Origin: Phoronis australis
Lineage: Eukaryota > Phoronida > Phoronidae
Direction of reading: 5' to 3'
Length of the DNA stretch: 64,000 nucleotides
Assembly: GCA_002633005.1 (NCBI GenBank)
Contig: NMRA01000518.1
Location: 66,810-130,809 of the forward strand
Position 1 is the first letter of the stretch; each line of letters begins with the position of its first letter. Made by a program: the position numbers and the translations under genes. This document shows, in pieces, positions 11,961-24,792 of the stretch. The notes beneath the pieces are model-generated. The model was given only the letters and a program-made list of their open reading frames with translations. It ran no database searches and was not told the origin of the DNA.

Positions 11961-12530
11961 GCCATTTAGCTCTGTTGTTATAAGCTCATGGTTTCCTTTT
12001 AAAATTTATATAGGTGTCTGTTGTGCTGCTGTTTAAATTTCAAAGTTGTGAAATTCCAAATGTATGTTGTCTTTAACTTTATCAGCTTTTGGACAAATAG
12101 TATTATAGAATTTGCACAAGTGGTTCACAAATGTTTGCTTATGAATATTGGTCCTTTCCCCTGTGGAGTTTCTCTCAATGAACCAATTCCAGTCCTTATG
12201 AAAATACCACAGATTATCATTGACAGAGCCCTTTTCTAATCTGCTCCAGCTTAGACTCCCTGCTCTGTTGGTGGCATATTTGGCTTATTGTCTAACATTG
12301 CTCTCAGTAAACATTCCCCATGAAAGATTGTGTTGTCTAACACTTATAGTTATCATCTGCTAGGTCTCCCTGGTCAATGGCTCTGTTATCTTCAATCTAC
12401 ACACTAAGTTCAGTGTGACCCCCCTGGGCACTCAGCTGAGACATTATTTCTGTCTGGCTGATCAGTTCATTCATTCATAAACTGCAGCTAGGACAGGCAG
12501 GGTGCAGGAGTCAGTGAACTCACTGAGGGC

Positions 12531-12613
12531 TTTATTATATTGGAGTTGAGTTGATTTTTTTGATGTGTGTTGTGTGATAGTGACTATACTGACGAGATTG
12601 AAGATTGGCAGTG
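12531..12613 (+). promoter_or_regulatory. Candidate internal promoter and 5' UTR before signal-peptide exon
   Basis: A TATA-like TTATTATATT lies about 75 nt before the ATG at 12614. The ATG context CAGTGATGG has purine at -3 and G at +4. There is an in-frame stop at 12599-12601 and no convincing polypyrimidine acceptor close upstream, as expected for a first exon. The TATA assignment is a guess. Confidence 0.35.
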
Positions 12614-13325
12614 ATGGAGAACTTGCCTCGGTTATTCACATTTATAGTGATTGTCTGCATATGTTTTCCACGACTTTCACACTGTTGGTGGTTTTTGGGT
12701 GGTGATGAAGATCCAACCACAACACTCCAGCCCTTGCCGGAAAGGAAAACTCCAGGAGTCATTACGGAATTTAAGAAAATCAGCTCAACCAGTGTAAGGA
12801 CTACAATCAGTAGTACGCCGAGTACTCTAAGTACTAAAACTACAACTCCTAGTACTACCACTGGTAGTACAGCAACTCATAGTAGTACAATTACTAGTAG
12901 GCCTACTACACGTCCTAGAACTAGGCCTACGCCACATCCTAGAACTAGTCCCACTGCGCGTCCTAGAACTAGGCCTTCTACAACTGCTAGAAAGACCAAA
13001 CCAACAGTGGCACCAACGACCAGACCAACTAGTGAGCCTGTCACAGGAAGGCCTAAAGCACCAACACCTTGGTTTGTACACAGCACGCGACCACTCATAG
13101 GATCTATGCTTACCATGCCTGACATGATATTTATTCCTATGAATTCAGATGTGTGCAGCCTGCCAAAAACTGAAGGTCCATGCCGAGGTTCCTTTGTACG
13201 CTGGTTTTACGACCAAGCCACTGCCAGTTGCAAGCAGTTCATTTATGGCGGGTGTAAGGGCAACCTAAACCAGTTTCAAACAAAGGAGGAGTGCTCGAAA
13301 AAATGTGTGAAGGTCGATGCTAAAG
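12614..13325 (+). CDS. Signal peptide + Thr/Pro stalk + Kunitz K3 (candidate first exon)
   Basis: Starts with M-E-N-L-P-R, a hydrophobic core L-F-T-F-I-V-I-V-C-I-C-F and a polar end before W-W-F: a textbook secretory signal of about 24 residues. Then about 110 residues rich in Thr, Ser, Pro and Arg (repeated T-x-R-P-R-T-R-P type motifs), then one Kunitz domain with six cysteines: S-L-P-K-T-E-G-P-C-R-G, R-W-F-Y-D, F-I-Y-G-G-C-K-G-N. P1 is Arg, predicting a trypsin-like target. Donor AAAG|gtaaga, phase 1. The only in-frame phase 1 acceptor upstream (ggcag at 12611) lacks a pyrimidine tract, so I treat the ATG as a real translation start. Confidence 0.88.
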
Positions 13326-15623
13326 GTAAGACCATGTGATGACCCCTTTTCCAGTGAAAAAAGTGTGAATGAAAAGAATAAATTTGCTCAAGCTTGATAG
13401 CTTGTGTACACTGAGTTATGGTATTACACACCAGTCATTATGTTTAGGTGTTGAGCTGGTATTATGGGCTTCTTTATATGAAAAGACAGAGGCTTTGTAA
13501 TGCAATCTAGTGTCAAGTGCAGTGCATTTATAACACAAATCCCCTAGAAGAAAGTTTCCCATTCAGCCAAGTACAATAGTGAGTTTTGAATTAGACATTG
13601 TTACCAAGCACTTCATAAAAAACATTAAGCATGTGCTTTACTCCTGTCTCTGTGCAGAATTATTCAAATTTCTAATCTATTCCCTATTGATTTGTGATAG
13701 GAGTTGTATAGAATTTTAAGATCATAAAGCATGTCTCGGATGTCATATAAAGAGGTGGTATTTTGTTAATGCTGACTCAATTTGATTACTAATAGGGACT
13801 GATTTAGCCCGATTTTGAAAAGGTGTTCATTGTGTCTACCATGTTTTCTCTAAACACTTAAATTTGATCTTGCTTTACAGTGTTGCTGAAGCTTGTTTTA
13901 ATTGATTTACGTCCTAGGAGTGAACTCCCGCGTTTAGCAGTTTATTTATGTACGATAAAGCCTAACCAATATTTAGGGCACAGTATGTCTGACAAGTGAA
14001 ATTAATATTTTATGTTTTCATTTTTAGTGTAAGAAAGAAGCTAATAACTACATGTAAAGTCTATGCCATACCTACCTTCAGACAATGGGAAATTATGGAC
14101 ATTCAAAACAGTGTTAGAAGCTTTTGAAACATGAAACATTACTAATTTGGCAGTTATTTTTGTCGGATATTGGTTAGATTTTACCGTATTGAGCTTATCC
14201 CGCATCTTAATCGGTATTAAACTTGTTTTCGCAATTAATGTTTGTCCTTGTTCTAGTCTGTTCCTCATTCTCAGCTGCGTGATGTATTTACCTGGATTTT
14301 TTGTAAATAGTTAGTATTTTATTCGATATTTCGAAGTAGCGTTGAATTCCGATTCCCAATTCCTTACGTTTTTCTTCTTCCTGGAGTCTACCCTTTCTAA
14401 ATCGAAAGTTTTGTCATATTTTGGTCCCAGAGATTAAATTGATGCTAAACTGTTACTTTCTATCAAATTGTTTTGATTTAGGCCTATTACCATTGCGAAC
14501 TTGGTCTTTTCACGTTCCTTACTCAGATTAGAATTGATATTTAGATTCTGGTAGAACTGACAGTTTTCTATTTGTTCAGATTAAACTACAAATATTCATG
14601 AGTTTAGTCTGAATAAATAACCAACTATCAGTCCCTTCCTAGCCCAGAAATCCCACCTGTTATGATCAACGAACAATGTGAGACCAAAGTTTTAGTGGTA
14701 AGTGGTCTGAATCAAGCCTTGCTTTTGACAAATCACAGGTTTAATGTTGCTTTAAGTTAAGTTTCAAAAGAGCAAACTTCAAATGAAGGCCAGGTATTTG
14801 ATTCTTAGGCCCAACCATCAATATTAATCTGCAGTGGAATCTGTCAAACAGTCTGCTTATCATTACAAAACTGGCCTCAACCTTTTGCCAAGATTAGAAT
14901 TGATTTTTGGGCTTGGGATGGCCTAACACTTACTCATTACTCGCTCAAGGCCATGCTCTGAATTTAAAATTACCAGACAGGTCAAGTCATCTTGTTCAAC
15001 CTGGTCGCAAGCATTTAGGTACTGTCTTGGCTCCCCAATCACAAAAATCACTCCTGCTCTGGCAAAAGAAAATTTGAGACCCAGTTTTGTAATGCTTACT
15101 GTTCAAAACTGAAAATTAAGTTTTTGACAAAGGGCAAGTTTGTAGCACTTTATGGTCGAAAGCTTACGATCACATACTGATACTTTGCCTTATTTGTAAG
15201 AGTTATACTGTTTCGTGCAGTGGGCCCAACCATGAGATCTGCGCATATCTGATGCACTGCAAATGACACCAGGCCACCTGCACTGTTTTTTTTTTTATAT
15301 GTTTTGACATGCTATGTTTGCCTGTTGTTAATGCTGTACTTCAGAATGTTTCTGTTGAGAACATTTTGATTTATTTCTTCATCAGCTATTTCATTTGTTT
15401 GCTGTTTCAATTCGAAATTAATATATTCTTATTAATTATAGAAGTGGATGATTCCTTTAAAAGAATTGTCTATTCACACTTGCGCTGCATCAAATCTGTG
15501 AAGTTTCACGCTTTGGTCGTGTCTAGGTCGAGAGACTTGTTGACTTGCTCAATGAATGGTGCCCCGAGTGTTGTAACATGTTATCAAACAACGCTATAAT
15601 TTCAAGTCTGTATTTATCACCAG
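13326..15623 (+). other. Intron, 2.3 kb
   Basis: No exon seen. The segment about 14850-15150 is related to 31795-32010 (shared blocks around TTGTTCAACCTGGTC / TTGTTGAGCCTGGTC and TTTGAGACCCAGTTT / TTGAGACCAATTT), an unnamed dispersed repeat. Confidence 0.6.
14850..15150. repeat. Second dispersed repeat family, copy 1
   Basis: Diverged similarity by eye to 31795-32010, collinear over roughly 200-300 nt. No terminal structure recognised. Confidence 0.45.
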
Positions 15624-15806
15624 CGGTGTGTCTGCAACCTAAATATGAAGGACCATGCAATAGCCCTATTGAAAAATGGTACTTTAATGAGCGGACGGCA
15701 CACTGTGAGCCATTCCAGTATGGGGGGTGCTCTGGCAATGACAACCGATTTGAGAGTGAGGCTGCTTGCGAGGCCAAGTGTGGCCGTGTCAGAGCTAGCC
15801 TGGAAG
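15624..15806 (+). CDS. Kunitz domain exon K4
   Basis: Acceptor atcaccag, donor GAAG|gtaagg, phase 1/1. Six cysteines; C-L-Q-P-K-Y-E-G-P-C-N-S, K-W-Y-F-N, F-Q-Y-G-G-C-S-G-N-D-N-R-F, E-A-A-C-E-A-K-C. P1 is Asn. Most similar to K2 in the C-terminal half. Confidence 0.94.
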
Positions 15807-16931
15807 GTAAGGCTCCCCCGGGACAGATCACTTCACTGGTCGGAACTAGACAGAGCTAGTTGCCATGCTTTTGCCTTCCCTGCTTTCATATTTTTCTTTT
15901 AAAATCTTCTAAAGGTTTTTTTTTAATTGCTTTTAAATTATTTTCATATAGTTGATTTAACATTGTAAGTAAGCATTGCCTCCAGGATTTTTAAGTTGTT
16001 GGAACTTTTTTTGGAGAGTGGCTGATAGATTTTATTAGCAAAAACTATTTGTCTGTAATTTTTTTTCCTTTAAAAATATAACCCACAAGTATAACGAAGC
16101 ATAACTTCTGATGTAGTGAAGTCTAACAGTCAGCAGAATGTCATTAGTAGTTAATACAACAAGTGTTTTAAAGTTCTGAATGACATCTTATTAGAAATCA
16201 ATCCTGCTGTAGATTCATGCTTCAACTACTAGTAGTGCTTAGGTCGAGCTTTTAGTTTATTTACAATCTGCTGTGTAGGGTGCTGTGCAATCCCTTCTCT
16301 CACCCCCCATGAAGTGATCACCCTTGGGTGGGGCAATAATTATTAACTGCTTTCTGTCCACTAATTGCTTGAATTTCTCCTTTCAGAGAGCCCTCACATG
16401 CACATTCACATGTAATTACAGGCACTGTGTAACTTGAAGAAGCTGCTGTCTTAGATCAACAACTTGGCTACATCATAACACTGGGTCTTTAGGGACTTGT
16501 GTAATTAACAAGACCCTGAGCCTATGCCCTGTCTTCTAGTTTCCTGATAGCCTGCATTTGAATATTGGCCAAATATTAATTTTGAAAGTAGTATTCAAAA
16601 AAATTTTTGTTGTCAGTTTCGTATTCGTTATATGGAGTCAACATGGTTTTGTACAAATTAAATATCAGTTTGGTAACGAAATGGTTTACCTCAGTTTAAC
16701 AGTGAAATGTAATTATTTGAGGTTATGTCCATGCTTATCTTTCCAAACACTGAGTGGTCAAGCAAGACCCCCCAAAGTTTTTAAATGTTTCTTCCATTGT
16801 CAACAGCGTGTTCAGCCAACGGTTGGTACAAACTCTCTGGAATTATAATGGGACTGAGGCTCAGAGGTTTTTCTATGTAAGCAGTCACAATCACCTTCAT
16901 CTTGATCAGGTGCCACGTGTTGTATTTGTAG
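15807..16931 (+). other. Intron, 1.1 kb
   Basis: No coding or repeat signal recognised; a few short open frames are AT-rich and lack splice support. Confidence 0.75.
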
Positions 16932-17114
16932 ATGTCTGTGATTTGAGCATCGTGGAGGGACCATGTTTTGGGTACCTTCAGCGTTGGGCCTACGACAAAG
17001 AGACTGGCTACTGCGAGCAGTTTGTTTATGGAGGCTGTGGAGGGAACAAGAATAACTTCATGAATGAAGGAGAGTGCAAGAAACGCTGCAATGCTAAAAC
17101 CAGAGATAGAAAAG
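16932..17114 (+). CDS. Kunitz domain exon K5
   Basis: Acceptor tatttgtag, donor AAAG|gtatgg, phase 1/1. Six cysteines; V-C-D-L-S-I-V-E-G-P-C-F-G, R-W-A-Y-D, F-V-Y-G-G-C-G-G-N-K-N-N-F. P1 is Phe, which fits chymotrypsin-like targets. The tail K-T-R-D-R-K is strongly basic. Confidence 0.94.
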
Positions 17115-20100
17115 GTATGGATTTTTTCTGATGTGTAAATTTTCATCCTTTGTAGCAGTATGGCAATATATGTTTTAGTTTGCTGAAAAAAAATGGGTGC
17201 AAAGACGAAGAGCTACTTTTTCTCAGCTTTATATATTTCTTATTAATGACTAAAATGTTCATTTTCTCAACCAACTGTCAGAATGGAAGGACAAGAGGGT
17301 TATAATTTAGGTTTGAAAAAGAATTTAAAAGTCTAATCCAGTTGACCATCAGTGAGGTTTCCTAGATAAAACATAATGTTTATGTAGCATCAGTGCTAAG
17401 TGGGTTGATATTTAAAGTCGCTGGGTCGTAGTTTGGCGAATAAGATGGTTAAATTTAAATTAAACTTAATTTTAGTATGCTATACTTTGAAACAAACCAT
17501 GATCGTTGATCTGAATACAGAAAATACCTGAAGCCGTGTGAGCCTTGGATTCTCTAACAATAATCGTGGAAAATTTACTTGTTTCCTTTGAAAAGTCTGA
17601 AACATAGTCAACCAAATGTCACTGTTGGTGGAAAAAGCCAAAACCTTATGCGTAAACGTGTGAAATCTTTGTCTAGTTTCAACTCTGAACAATTCAAAAC
17701 CATTTGAAGTTGAAATGAAAATGAGGATTCAGCTACTTTTACTGATTTGTTTATTGACAGGTTAATAGGACTTAAGCTTATGATTGACCTTTGCTAGGAA
17801 ATTTCAAATTTTTGCTAAGTTTGGAACATCACATCTCAGAAATGACTGATGAGATTCATATGAAACTTGTAAGATAGTACGTTATAAGCATTGTTCTCCT
17901 AAAGGCTGTTAGTAATTGTTTACTTAACGTCACGTTTTTGCATAAGGACTATTGAAAAATAGGACTTGTATATTAAAAATAAAAGTTGCACAAAATGATG
18001 ACTTAGATAGCTGTTAACAGCATTTCTGCGATTTTATCTTGAACATTTATATCAAACGAAATTTGGTCATGGTATTGATATTGTTGTTTTGCTATGAATG
18101 TATCTTTCTTTTTGGCTAAGTTTCACTAAAAAGACATTGCCACATGACTCAATTAATGGCATTTTGGTTTAAAACCAAAAATCAAATTCTGCATGCCATC
18201 CTCCTTCAAAAAATATTGTCTTTCACTGTGTTAAAATCTGTAATTTTGTAAATATTTGGCTTAATAGGCAAACTCAGTCTGATGAAGTCCTGCATAACTT
18301 TAAGCAGTTGGAATGTGCAATTCATATTAAAATTGTCCATTTCTGTAGCCTCATTATTCATAGGTCACTGAAGGTCTGGCATGACATAATCTTACTACAG
18401 TAGTTGACATAGTGACCACTAGATCTTGGCCTACCTGCACAGTTATTTCACAATTACTGAAGACCTTAACTTGTCAAGTGGGTCTATCAATACTGAAGGC
18501 AATCACCCTTTAACAATATTTTGGTTATTCCTTTGTCAAAGTTGTCTACTGGTTGCCCATTTGAAGTGCATGAAGCATACATGTTGTTAGACAAAACTTT
18601 ACAGTTGGTTGCTCACTAAGTTACTTGTCTGGGCTATTGTTAGGTGTAATTTCATGTGCATAAAGAGATAACATTGGCCACAATGAGCCTGTGTAGTTGA
18701 CCAGTGGTTGTGATTGAACTGAGCAACTGAATATATTCCTGGCATTTACTTCTTTATCACATGCTCTTGTAATACATAGTTGATCTTTGGCCTTAGATAT
18801 CTAGAACATATCGGGACAGAAATTTTGTCAAACCAGATGTTCGCCCATGACCCAAGAATAAGAGATTGTATTGTATTGTTGGTGGCTATTAATCTTAGCT
18901 AATGAGTGACTGTCTATTGTCTTTTCTAATGAGCTGCTCATGTCTTAAGCAATTAGCAATACCTAATTAGCTAAAGAAAAGTGGAGTTAGATATTTTAAA
19001 TGCGGTATTCTTACTATGAAAAGTACTTTGTGCTCCCAACTTCAGTGACCTCAATTTGGTGCCTTCAGAATCCCCTGGTTCTAGTGTTTGCTTCTCATCC
19101 ATGGAACAAGGATAGCTTTCATTCATGGCTGACATTTTATCAGCTTGAAATGAGAGTATCAAAGGGTACTGTTTGACTTTCAGGCACTGTATTTAATTTA
19201 AGTATGTCCTATGCATGCTCATGTTTTTGTTGGAGTTTATTTAGTGGGTTACTAATGTCTGCAGGCTGATTCCTCTTTAGTTTAGTGTTAAGTGTTTGAC
19301 ATAGTTATCAAGTGATTAGCTTTGTGAATACCTGATTAAGTCCTAAATGTCCACTGGCCATACAAAGAACTTCAGGCTTGTCAGTCTTTCCTGAGAAAAA
19401 TGACAGGAAAGAAAAAGTTTATGTTTGTTTTTTGTAAGATGAATATTACATAAACAACGCGATGGGAAATAAAATTTTAGACAGATCTTGTTGAATGTTC
19501 TTGTGTTGATGTTCTATAGTAGTTATTAAGTACAGGACTTCTCTGTCATGTTCTATAGTAGTTATTGAATACAGGACTTCTCTGTGTCTGAATGCGAGTT
19601 CATTCAATGAAGGAGCACATGACCCAACATATAGTTCTATGTAATAAACATCCAAGATTTGACATGGCATTAGTTTAGGCTGAGTGAATTTTTTTACTAT
19701 TTGACACAAACTTAATAGTACTTACTATACAGCTGATGTCTCATCCCTTTTAACGATTTTTCATTTTTAACCTTTGACACAAAGTTATTGGAGCATTGAA
19801 CAATAAACATTTAGTGCATGAAGCAAAAATACTTTTGATGTCGACTCACAATGCAGAATGGCTTTGAATCAATGTAAAGGACTTCAAGGACTAAAAATTG
19901 GATACACTATTATCACCTCTGAGTAGGCTCTCTGTCAAAAGGGTGAAAAAATGATTACAAACATCTTTCTTTGTTAGGCAGTTCTTAACACAATTAGCCT
20001 AATATGCATGGCTGTAAAATTATGTGTCATCCGCTGATCAAATACTTGCGATGTCATCAGGAATTTCGACAATTCCGTGTAAGCGAATTGCCTACTTTGA

Positions 20101-20228
20101 ATGATCTAACCTGTAATTGTAGCGTTGTCGGTGTTTGATGGCATTTTGCAATTAGTTTGTTTCCGTGGCATGACATACTAACTATTTGAACTTTTTTAAA
20201 AAACGACCATCAATTAATATTTTTTCAG
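17115..20228 (+). other. Intron, 3.1 kb
   Basis: The longest gap without exons. It contains a 39-nt tandem duplication at 19509-19586 (ATGTTCTATAGTAGTTATT in each copy); otherwise nothing recognised. Confidence 0.7.
19509..19586. repeat. 39-nt direct tandem duplication
   Basis: Copies start at 19509 and 19548 with few mismatches. Confidence 0.85.
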
Positions 20229-20402
20229 CTGTGTGTAAGGAGCGGCCGGATCCAGGAAATTGCAGGGCATCTTTCTCCCGTTATTATTATGACACCAGCA
20301 CTGGACTGTGCAAACCATTCAAATACACTGGCTGTCGAGGGAATGGAAACCGATTTGAGTCAATGGAGGAGTGTGAAAAAGTCTGCGGTCTCGATAGAGC
20401 AG
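20229..20402 (+). CDS. Kunitz domain exon K6
   Basis: Acceptor attttttcag, donor GCAG|gtattc, phase 1/1. Six cysteines; V-C-K-E-R-P-D-P-G-N-C-R-A, R-Y-Y-Y-D, F-K-Y-T-G-C-R-G-N-G-N-R-F. P1-P1' is Arg-Ala, the classic trypsin-inhibitor pairing. The G-G-C of most copies is T-G-C here. Confidence 0.95.
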
Positions 20403-22843
20403 GTATTCTAGCAAAGAAATTTGTTTTGGTTTAGTAAAGTTTTATTCTCCACATGATTATAGACCTGAATGCCCTTGAGTGTGGTTGTATCATAGCTGGG
20501 TGAATGACTTAGATTACCTAGACTTTTAGGTTTCGGTGCCTGTCTGAAGTCTGGGATCCCGACTCGGCTTATTGTGAATGAGTACTTGTCAAAATGTGTT
20601 CATTACTGTCCAGTAGTTCTGTGTCATCGTTTTTGTTTGCCACTGGCTGTTGACTACTAGTTCGGTCAAGTTGGATTTTGTTGCATTATGCTAGTTTTAA
20701 TTGAATGTTGTTTAATTCTATGATGATAAAAAATTGCACAGGAATGAGGTAATTGTTTCCTCAAGGATTGCATAATACATTTTCATGGGGTAGAATTATG
20801 ATTTGTGCCATCCTGTTGTAGGACCTCAGGAATCTTTCTGAATGATTTTTTGACACATGAGCTCCATCGGACATACCATGTATTTATGTTAATTCATATG
20901 TTTGCTTGTTCCTACTGTTTGAAGTGCTAGCTATGGGAAAGAGTTAGCACAGCAATGGCTGTATTCCAAAACGAACTAAAGCAGTTGTCGAAACTCCGTA
21001 TACAGCTCTTCCCCTGATGATGTGTTATGCAGTCTGTTATGTCGGTTAGGGACTATTCTCAATTATTGCCATTTTCCATGTGTGTACAAGGCGTTCGCTT
21101 TTTCCACCCCCCTCCCAAATTGTATAAATATATTGATACTGAGGTTGAATCAATTGAGGAAAAGACCAGTTCCCAACTATTTAATTTTCGCTCACCTGTG
21201 AAACAATGACTAGTTTAACCCGATAAAACATTTTTGGTGTTACCGTCACTGAATCAGCATGTTGATATTAAAAAAATATTTTGAAAGCAGTTGATAGATT
21301 CTCATTGAATTTTTCTCTGTTTGCATTACCATTTTTCCCTCCAAAAGCATATGCTAGTAAGAAGCCTTGATCCCCTCTTTCTTTGATGCGTTTTTTGTCC
21401 ACCCGTGAAAGAGGTGACAATTGTGAACAGTCCCTGTATGAGCTTTTACATGCCCTGTGATTGCTGCGTCAAATATCTACTGGTTGGTTTCTTGTTGTTA
21501 TCTACCGTCTTACCCTTGTTGTTCATGTTGTCATGGAGTCTCTTTCAGTCTTGTTTTCTTGTGGTTTGTTTCTTCTGTGTATGTGTCATTTCTTGCTGAT
21601 ACTGTTGCTGTCTCTTCTTTTCTTGGTTGTTTGTTTGTTTGTTTGTTTGTGCCGTGACGTTTTCTTGTTATCTTTCTCAGGTGTCTGTTTCGAAACTGTT
21701 CCTTTGTTGCCACTCTGTATTGTCTTGCCTGTAGGATTTAGCACCACCTTTGTTGAACCTCATAATGCTCTCTACCCTTGTCAATTTACCTCACCTCTTG
21801 GTGTGAACATAACAACACTGAAACTCTCTAGTGGAATGCCAGCAATAAAGGTAACTGAACCATGAATGAATGTGCACTAGAAGTTGACCTGTGCATAGAA
21901 ATTCAGCCATAGTAAAATGTATTGCAGTCATGTAGTTAACTACATGCATATATTATATTGAAGGCTATTTGCTCCATGCAAAACTTCTTGAGATTATATA
22001 TTCATGGTTCTTGAGTATATTTTAATGTTGTCATCATGGGAAATCACAAAAATTCTATTTAACCGATTCGTAGTTACCGAATCAATTAGATTTTTAGACC
22101 TTAGTCAACATTATCTGTCATTTACACTGCTACAACAACAGCTTATTTGGGAAGCAGTTATGATATCTGGTCACATGACCGATGGCTCACACTGTCACCT
22201 ATGTGCATGTAAACAAACTTATAGTTTCTAGCTAATGCCTTTTGTTGTAAATTGGAGTTCATTTTGGGCATTGAATTAGTTCCTGTTTTTACTGGAGGAC
22301 GGTATGGATAACTCCTTCTGATAATATCATTCCGATTTTAGTTGATGTTGCTAAAAAGATGACATTTGTCCAAAGAAAATTCCAAATGCCTGCCCACGAA
22401 TTGAACTAATGCTGATCAAGCCAGAGTTTGCAAATTAATGATAAATGAAACCATTCTTACAAGAACAAATGACCATCACCAATTCAAGTGTATAACATTT
22501 TACGAGTACCATTATAGTACGTAGTATCAATTGGTTGTTATTTTAGACGAGATGTTCTTTAAAGAAATTGTTTGCATGAACCTGGGCACTCGCAGCTCGC
22601 CAGCTATAACATGACTATAATCACTGATTGATGGTGTTTAACTGCATCCACTCTCACTAGAGTATAAAATTGTCGTGGGAGTCGTCGATTCCTCTTAATC
22701 AGCTGCCATTGTATCTTAAATATGAATTAAAACGAAATTGTTAATGTGATTTCCCATTGTGATTGACTACCTGTGACCTACGCGTCACGTGACATGCTGA
22801 AACACTTAGTATAGCAAGGCGGTAACTTTCTCTTGCTTGCCAG
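20403..22843 (+). other. Intron, 2.4 kb
   Basis: Includes a (TTTG)n tract at about 21627-21650 and a hydrophobic low-complexity open frame near 21461-21865 that I do not accept as coding. No other feature seen. Confidence 0.7.
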
Positions 22844-23053
22844 TCGATGCATGCAGCATGCCTAGAGATTCTGGCCCGTGTGAGGCCCGCATACAACGGT
22901 GGTACTACGATAAGACCTCCCGCCAGTGTCGGACTTTCGACTACGGCGGTTGTGGCGGCAACACTAACAACTTTCCATCGGAGAGGGACTGTAGTGCCAG
23001 GTGCTCCGTGTCTTCCCCTGTCACATCATCGTCATCTCGAGGTTCTACTGCAG
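22844..23053 (+). CDS. Kunitz domain exon K7 with Ser/Thr tail
   Basis: Acceptor cttgccag, donor GCAG|gtaaag, phase 1/1. Six cysteines; A-C-S-M-P-R-D-S-G-P-C-E-A, R-W-Y-Y-D-K, F-D-Y-G-G-C-G-G-N-T-N-N-F. P1 is Glu, unusual for a Kunitz inhibitor. A short S-S-P-V-T-S-S-S-S-R-G tail follows C6. The exon is noticeably more GC-rich than its introns. Confidence 0.94.
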
Positions 23054-24047
23054 GTAAAGTTTGGAAGAAATAAAAGGTTGAAAAGATTCAATTTTATTTT
23101 TAGTACCCGTGAGTATGGGCTTCTCTTGAAAATCGTTTTGGAAGGTCAGGGAACAACACTGATATTCACATAGTTGATGTTATAGATTTCTATAGTGTTG
23201 ACAGAAATTGTCCTGTTATTTTGCAGAAAGGAAGTGCCAAAATAGTCTTTTTTGCATTTTCAATGGCTGATTTCTTTGTTGCAAATAAATGGAAACTTTA
23301 TCAAGTGTTGTTTTACGATATCTACATACTGAAGCCATGCAAATAAAATAAACTAAAATGTTCTTAGTCGTAACTTTTTTGGAGAAAGTTGACAAAATGG
23401 AGTGTTACTTGTGAACCATATTGTGTGCTAAATAAATGAAGAATTTTTAAAAGTGTTCAAATAATACATGGCTTAGTGACTAAATTCTAGATTGTGTGGA
23501 TGTGGTACACTTGAGTTGGGACTTTGTTCATTGTTGTAAAAATTTGGTACACTAGAAACGCTTTAACACAATATCTCTAGGGCCCACCATTATGATGTCT
23601 TTTTGCTTTTCAGAACATTTGTGTTTTCCTACATTTTGATTATTCGATTTGTAGTTTCGTCTCGCAGTTTGCCTTGTAGTCTTGTATCTGGTGTGACAAC
23701 GTCTTTGATGAGAATGAGAACAATGAAGTAGTGTTAACATGATTGAACTGCTTGTCTGTATGCAATTAACGGTGACAATTGTCATGAAATATAGCCTGGG
23801 AATGCACGTAGATTAGCATGTGGATTTGTGATTGTTGAATGTTACTTTATTAAGTAAGAAACTATACTCTGGGTTAGAACTGGACACTTTTAATGCCTAT
23901 TTAGTTACTAGACGTTATTTGATGAGAGTTATTGCCTCCGCCAGGTAATCTTGAATGGCATTTGTTTTGTTTGTGCATTGACTTATGAATTGGATACCAG
24001 TTTCACCCGGCCTTGAAAAATTGCAATCAGATGTGAAGATCATGACT

Positions 24048-24087
<40 letters not shown>

Positions 24088-24591
24088 TGTGTGCGCGCAT
24101 GCGTGTGAAATTTCTGGTCAAAACCCAATAGAATTTGAGCACAACAGATTATTAGCTGATGTTATGACACCAATTGATAAGGGGGGCCATAAAGCTCACT
24201 AGATCATAAAGGGAATCTGTGACCACACACAACTTCACTTTTATAAATGTTTCAAGAAAATCTTCCCTGCAGGCTAGTCTTAGGGATAATGGCCAAATGG
24301 GAGCTTGTGTATGGCATGACTGGGTTTTGCTGTATTTCATGGACTACTGTCTTTGCACTAGATACCTTGGTCCTTCCTTCAGTGCTCCAACCTGGAAAAT
24401 TTTCTTTACGACCCAAGTTGGTCATGTTTTGAGCTATTTTATCTACTAGATGTATGATATATAACAATACATAGTGTTATAGGAGAGTCACTATGTCTTG
24501 GCGGAACTACGTTCTTCTATTGCCAAAGCCTACATCCTTGTTGCTGACTTGTTTTTGCTCGTAACTGAGCGCGGAGTTATTTATTTTTCAG
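23054..24591 (+). other. Intron, 1.5 kb
   Basis: Contains a (TG)n microsatellite at 24051-24107; no exon evidence. Confidence 0.75.
24051..24107. repeat. (TG)n microsatellite
   Basis: About 57 nt of TG dinucleotides with few interruptions. Confidence 0.95.
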
Positions 24592-24792
24592 GTACTTTTG
24601 TAGCTCCAGCTAAGTGCTCTTTGCCCAAGGTATCTGGACCCTGCAAGGGGGAGTTTAAGAGGTATTTCTTCAATTCCGCTGCGCAGAAATGTGAGGAGTT
24701 TACGTTCGGTGGATGCGGAGGAAATGAAAACCAATTCAGGTCATTAGACGAGTGCCAGACTGTCTGCACAGGTGTCACAACAAAACATACTG
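24592..24792 (+). CDS. Kunitz domain exon K8
   Basis: Acceptor atttttcag, donor ACTG|gtaggt, phase 1/1. Six cysteines; K-C-S-L-P-K-V-S-G-P-C-K-G, R-Y-F-F-N, F-T-F-G-G-C-G-G-N-E-N-Q-F. P1 is Lys, predicting trypsin- or plasmin-like targets. Confidence 0.94.

Larger units (their letters stand above)
9610..12613 (+). other. Intron or intergenic gap, 3.0 kb
   Basis: No exon found. It holds an 11-nt tandem repeat (10822-10869), a 27-nt direct repeat (about 10934-10980), a copy of a dispersed repeat (11195-11480), two AATAAA hexamers (11854, 11955) and the candidate promoter region before the signal-peptide exon. Confidence 0.6.

Noticed and set aside
21461-21865. 134-codon hydrophobic open frame, with a possible exon 21681-21850
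   Set aside because: T-rich low-complexity sequence; the splice-bounded segment is 170 nt, phase 1 in and phase 0 out, which does not fit the locus, and no domain is visible.
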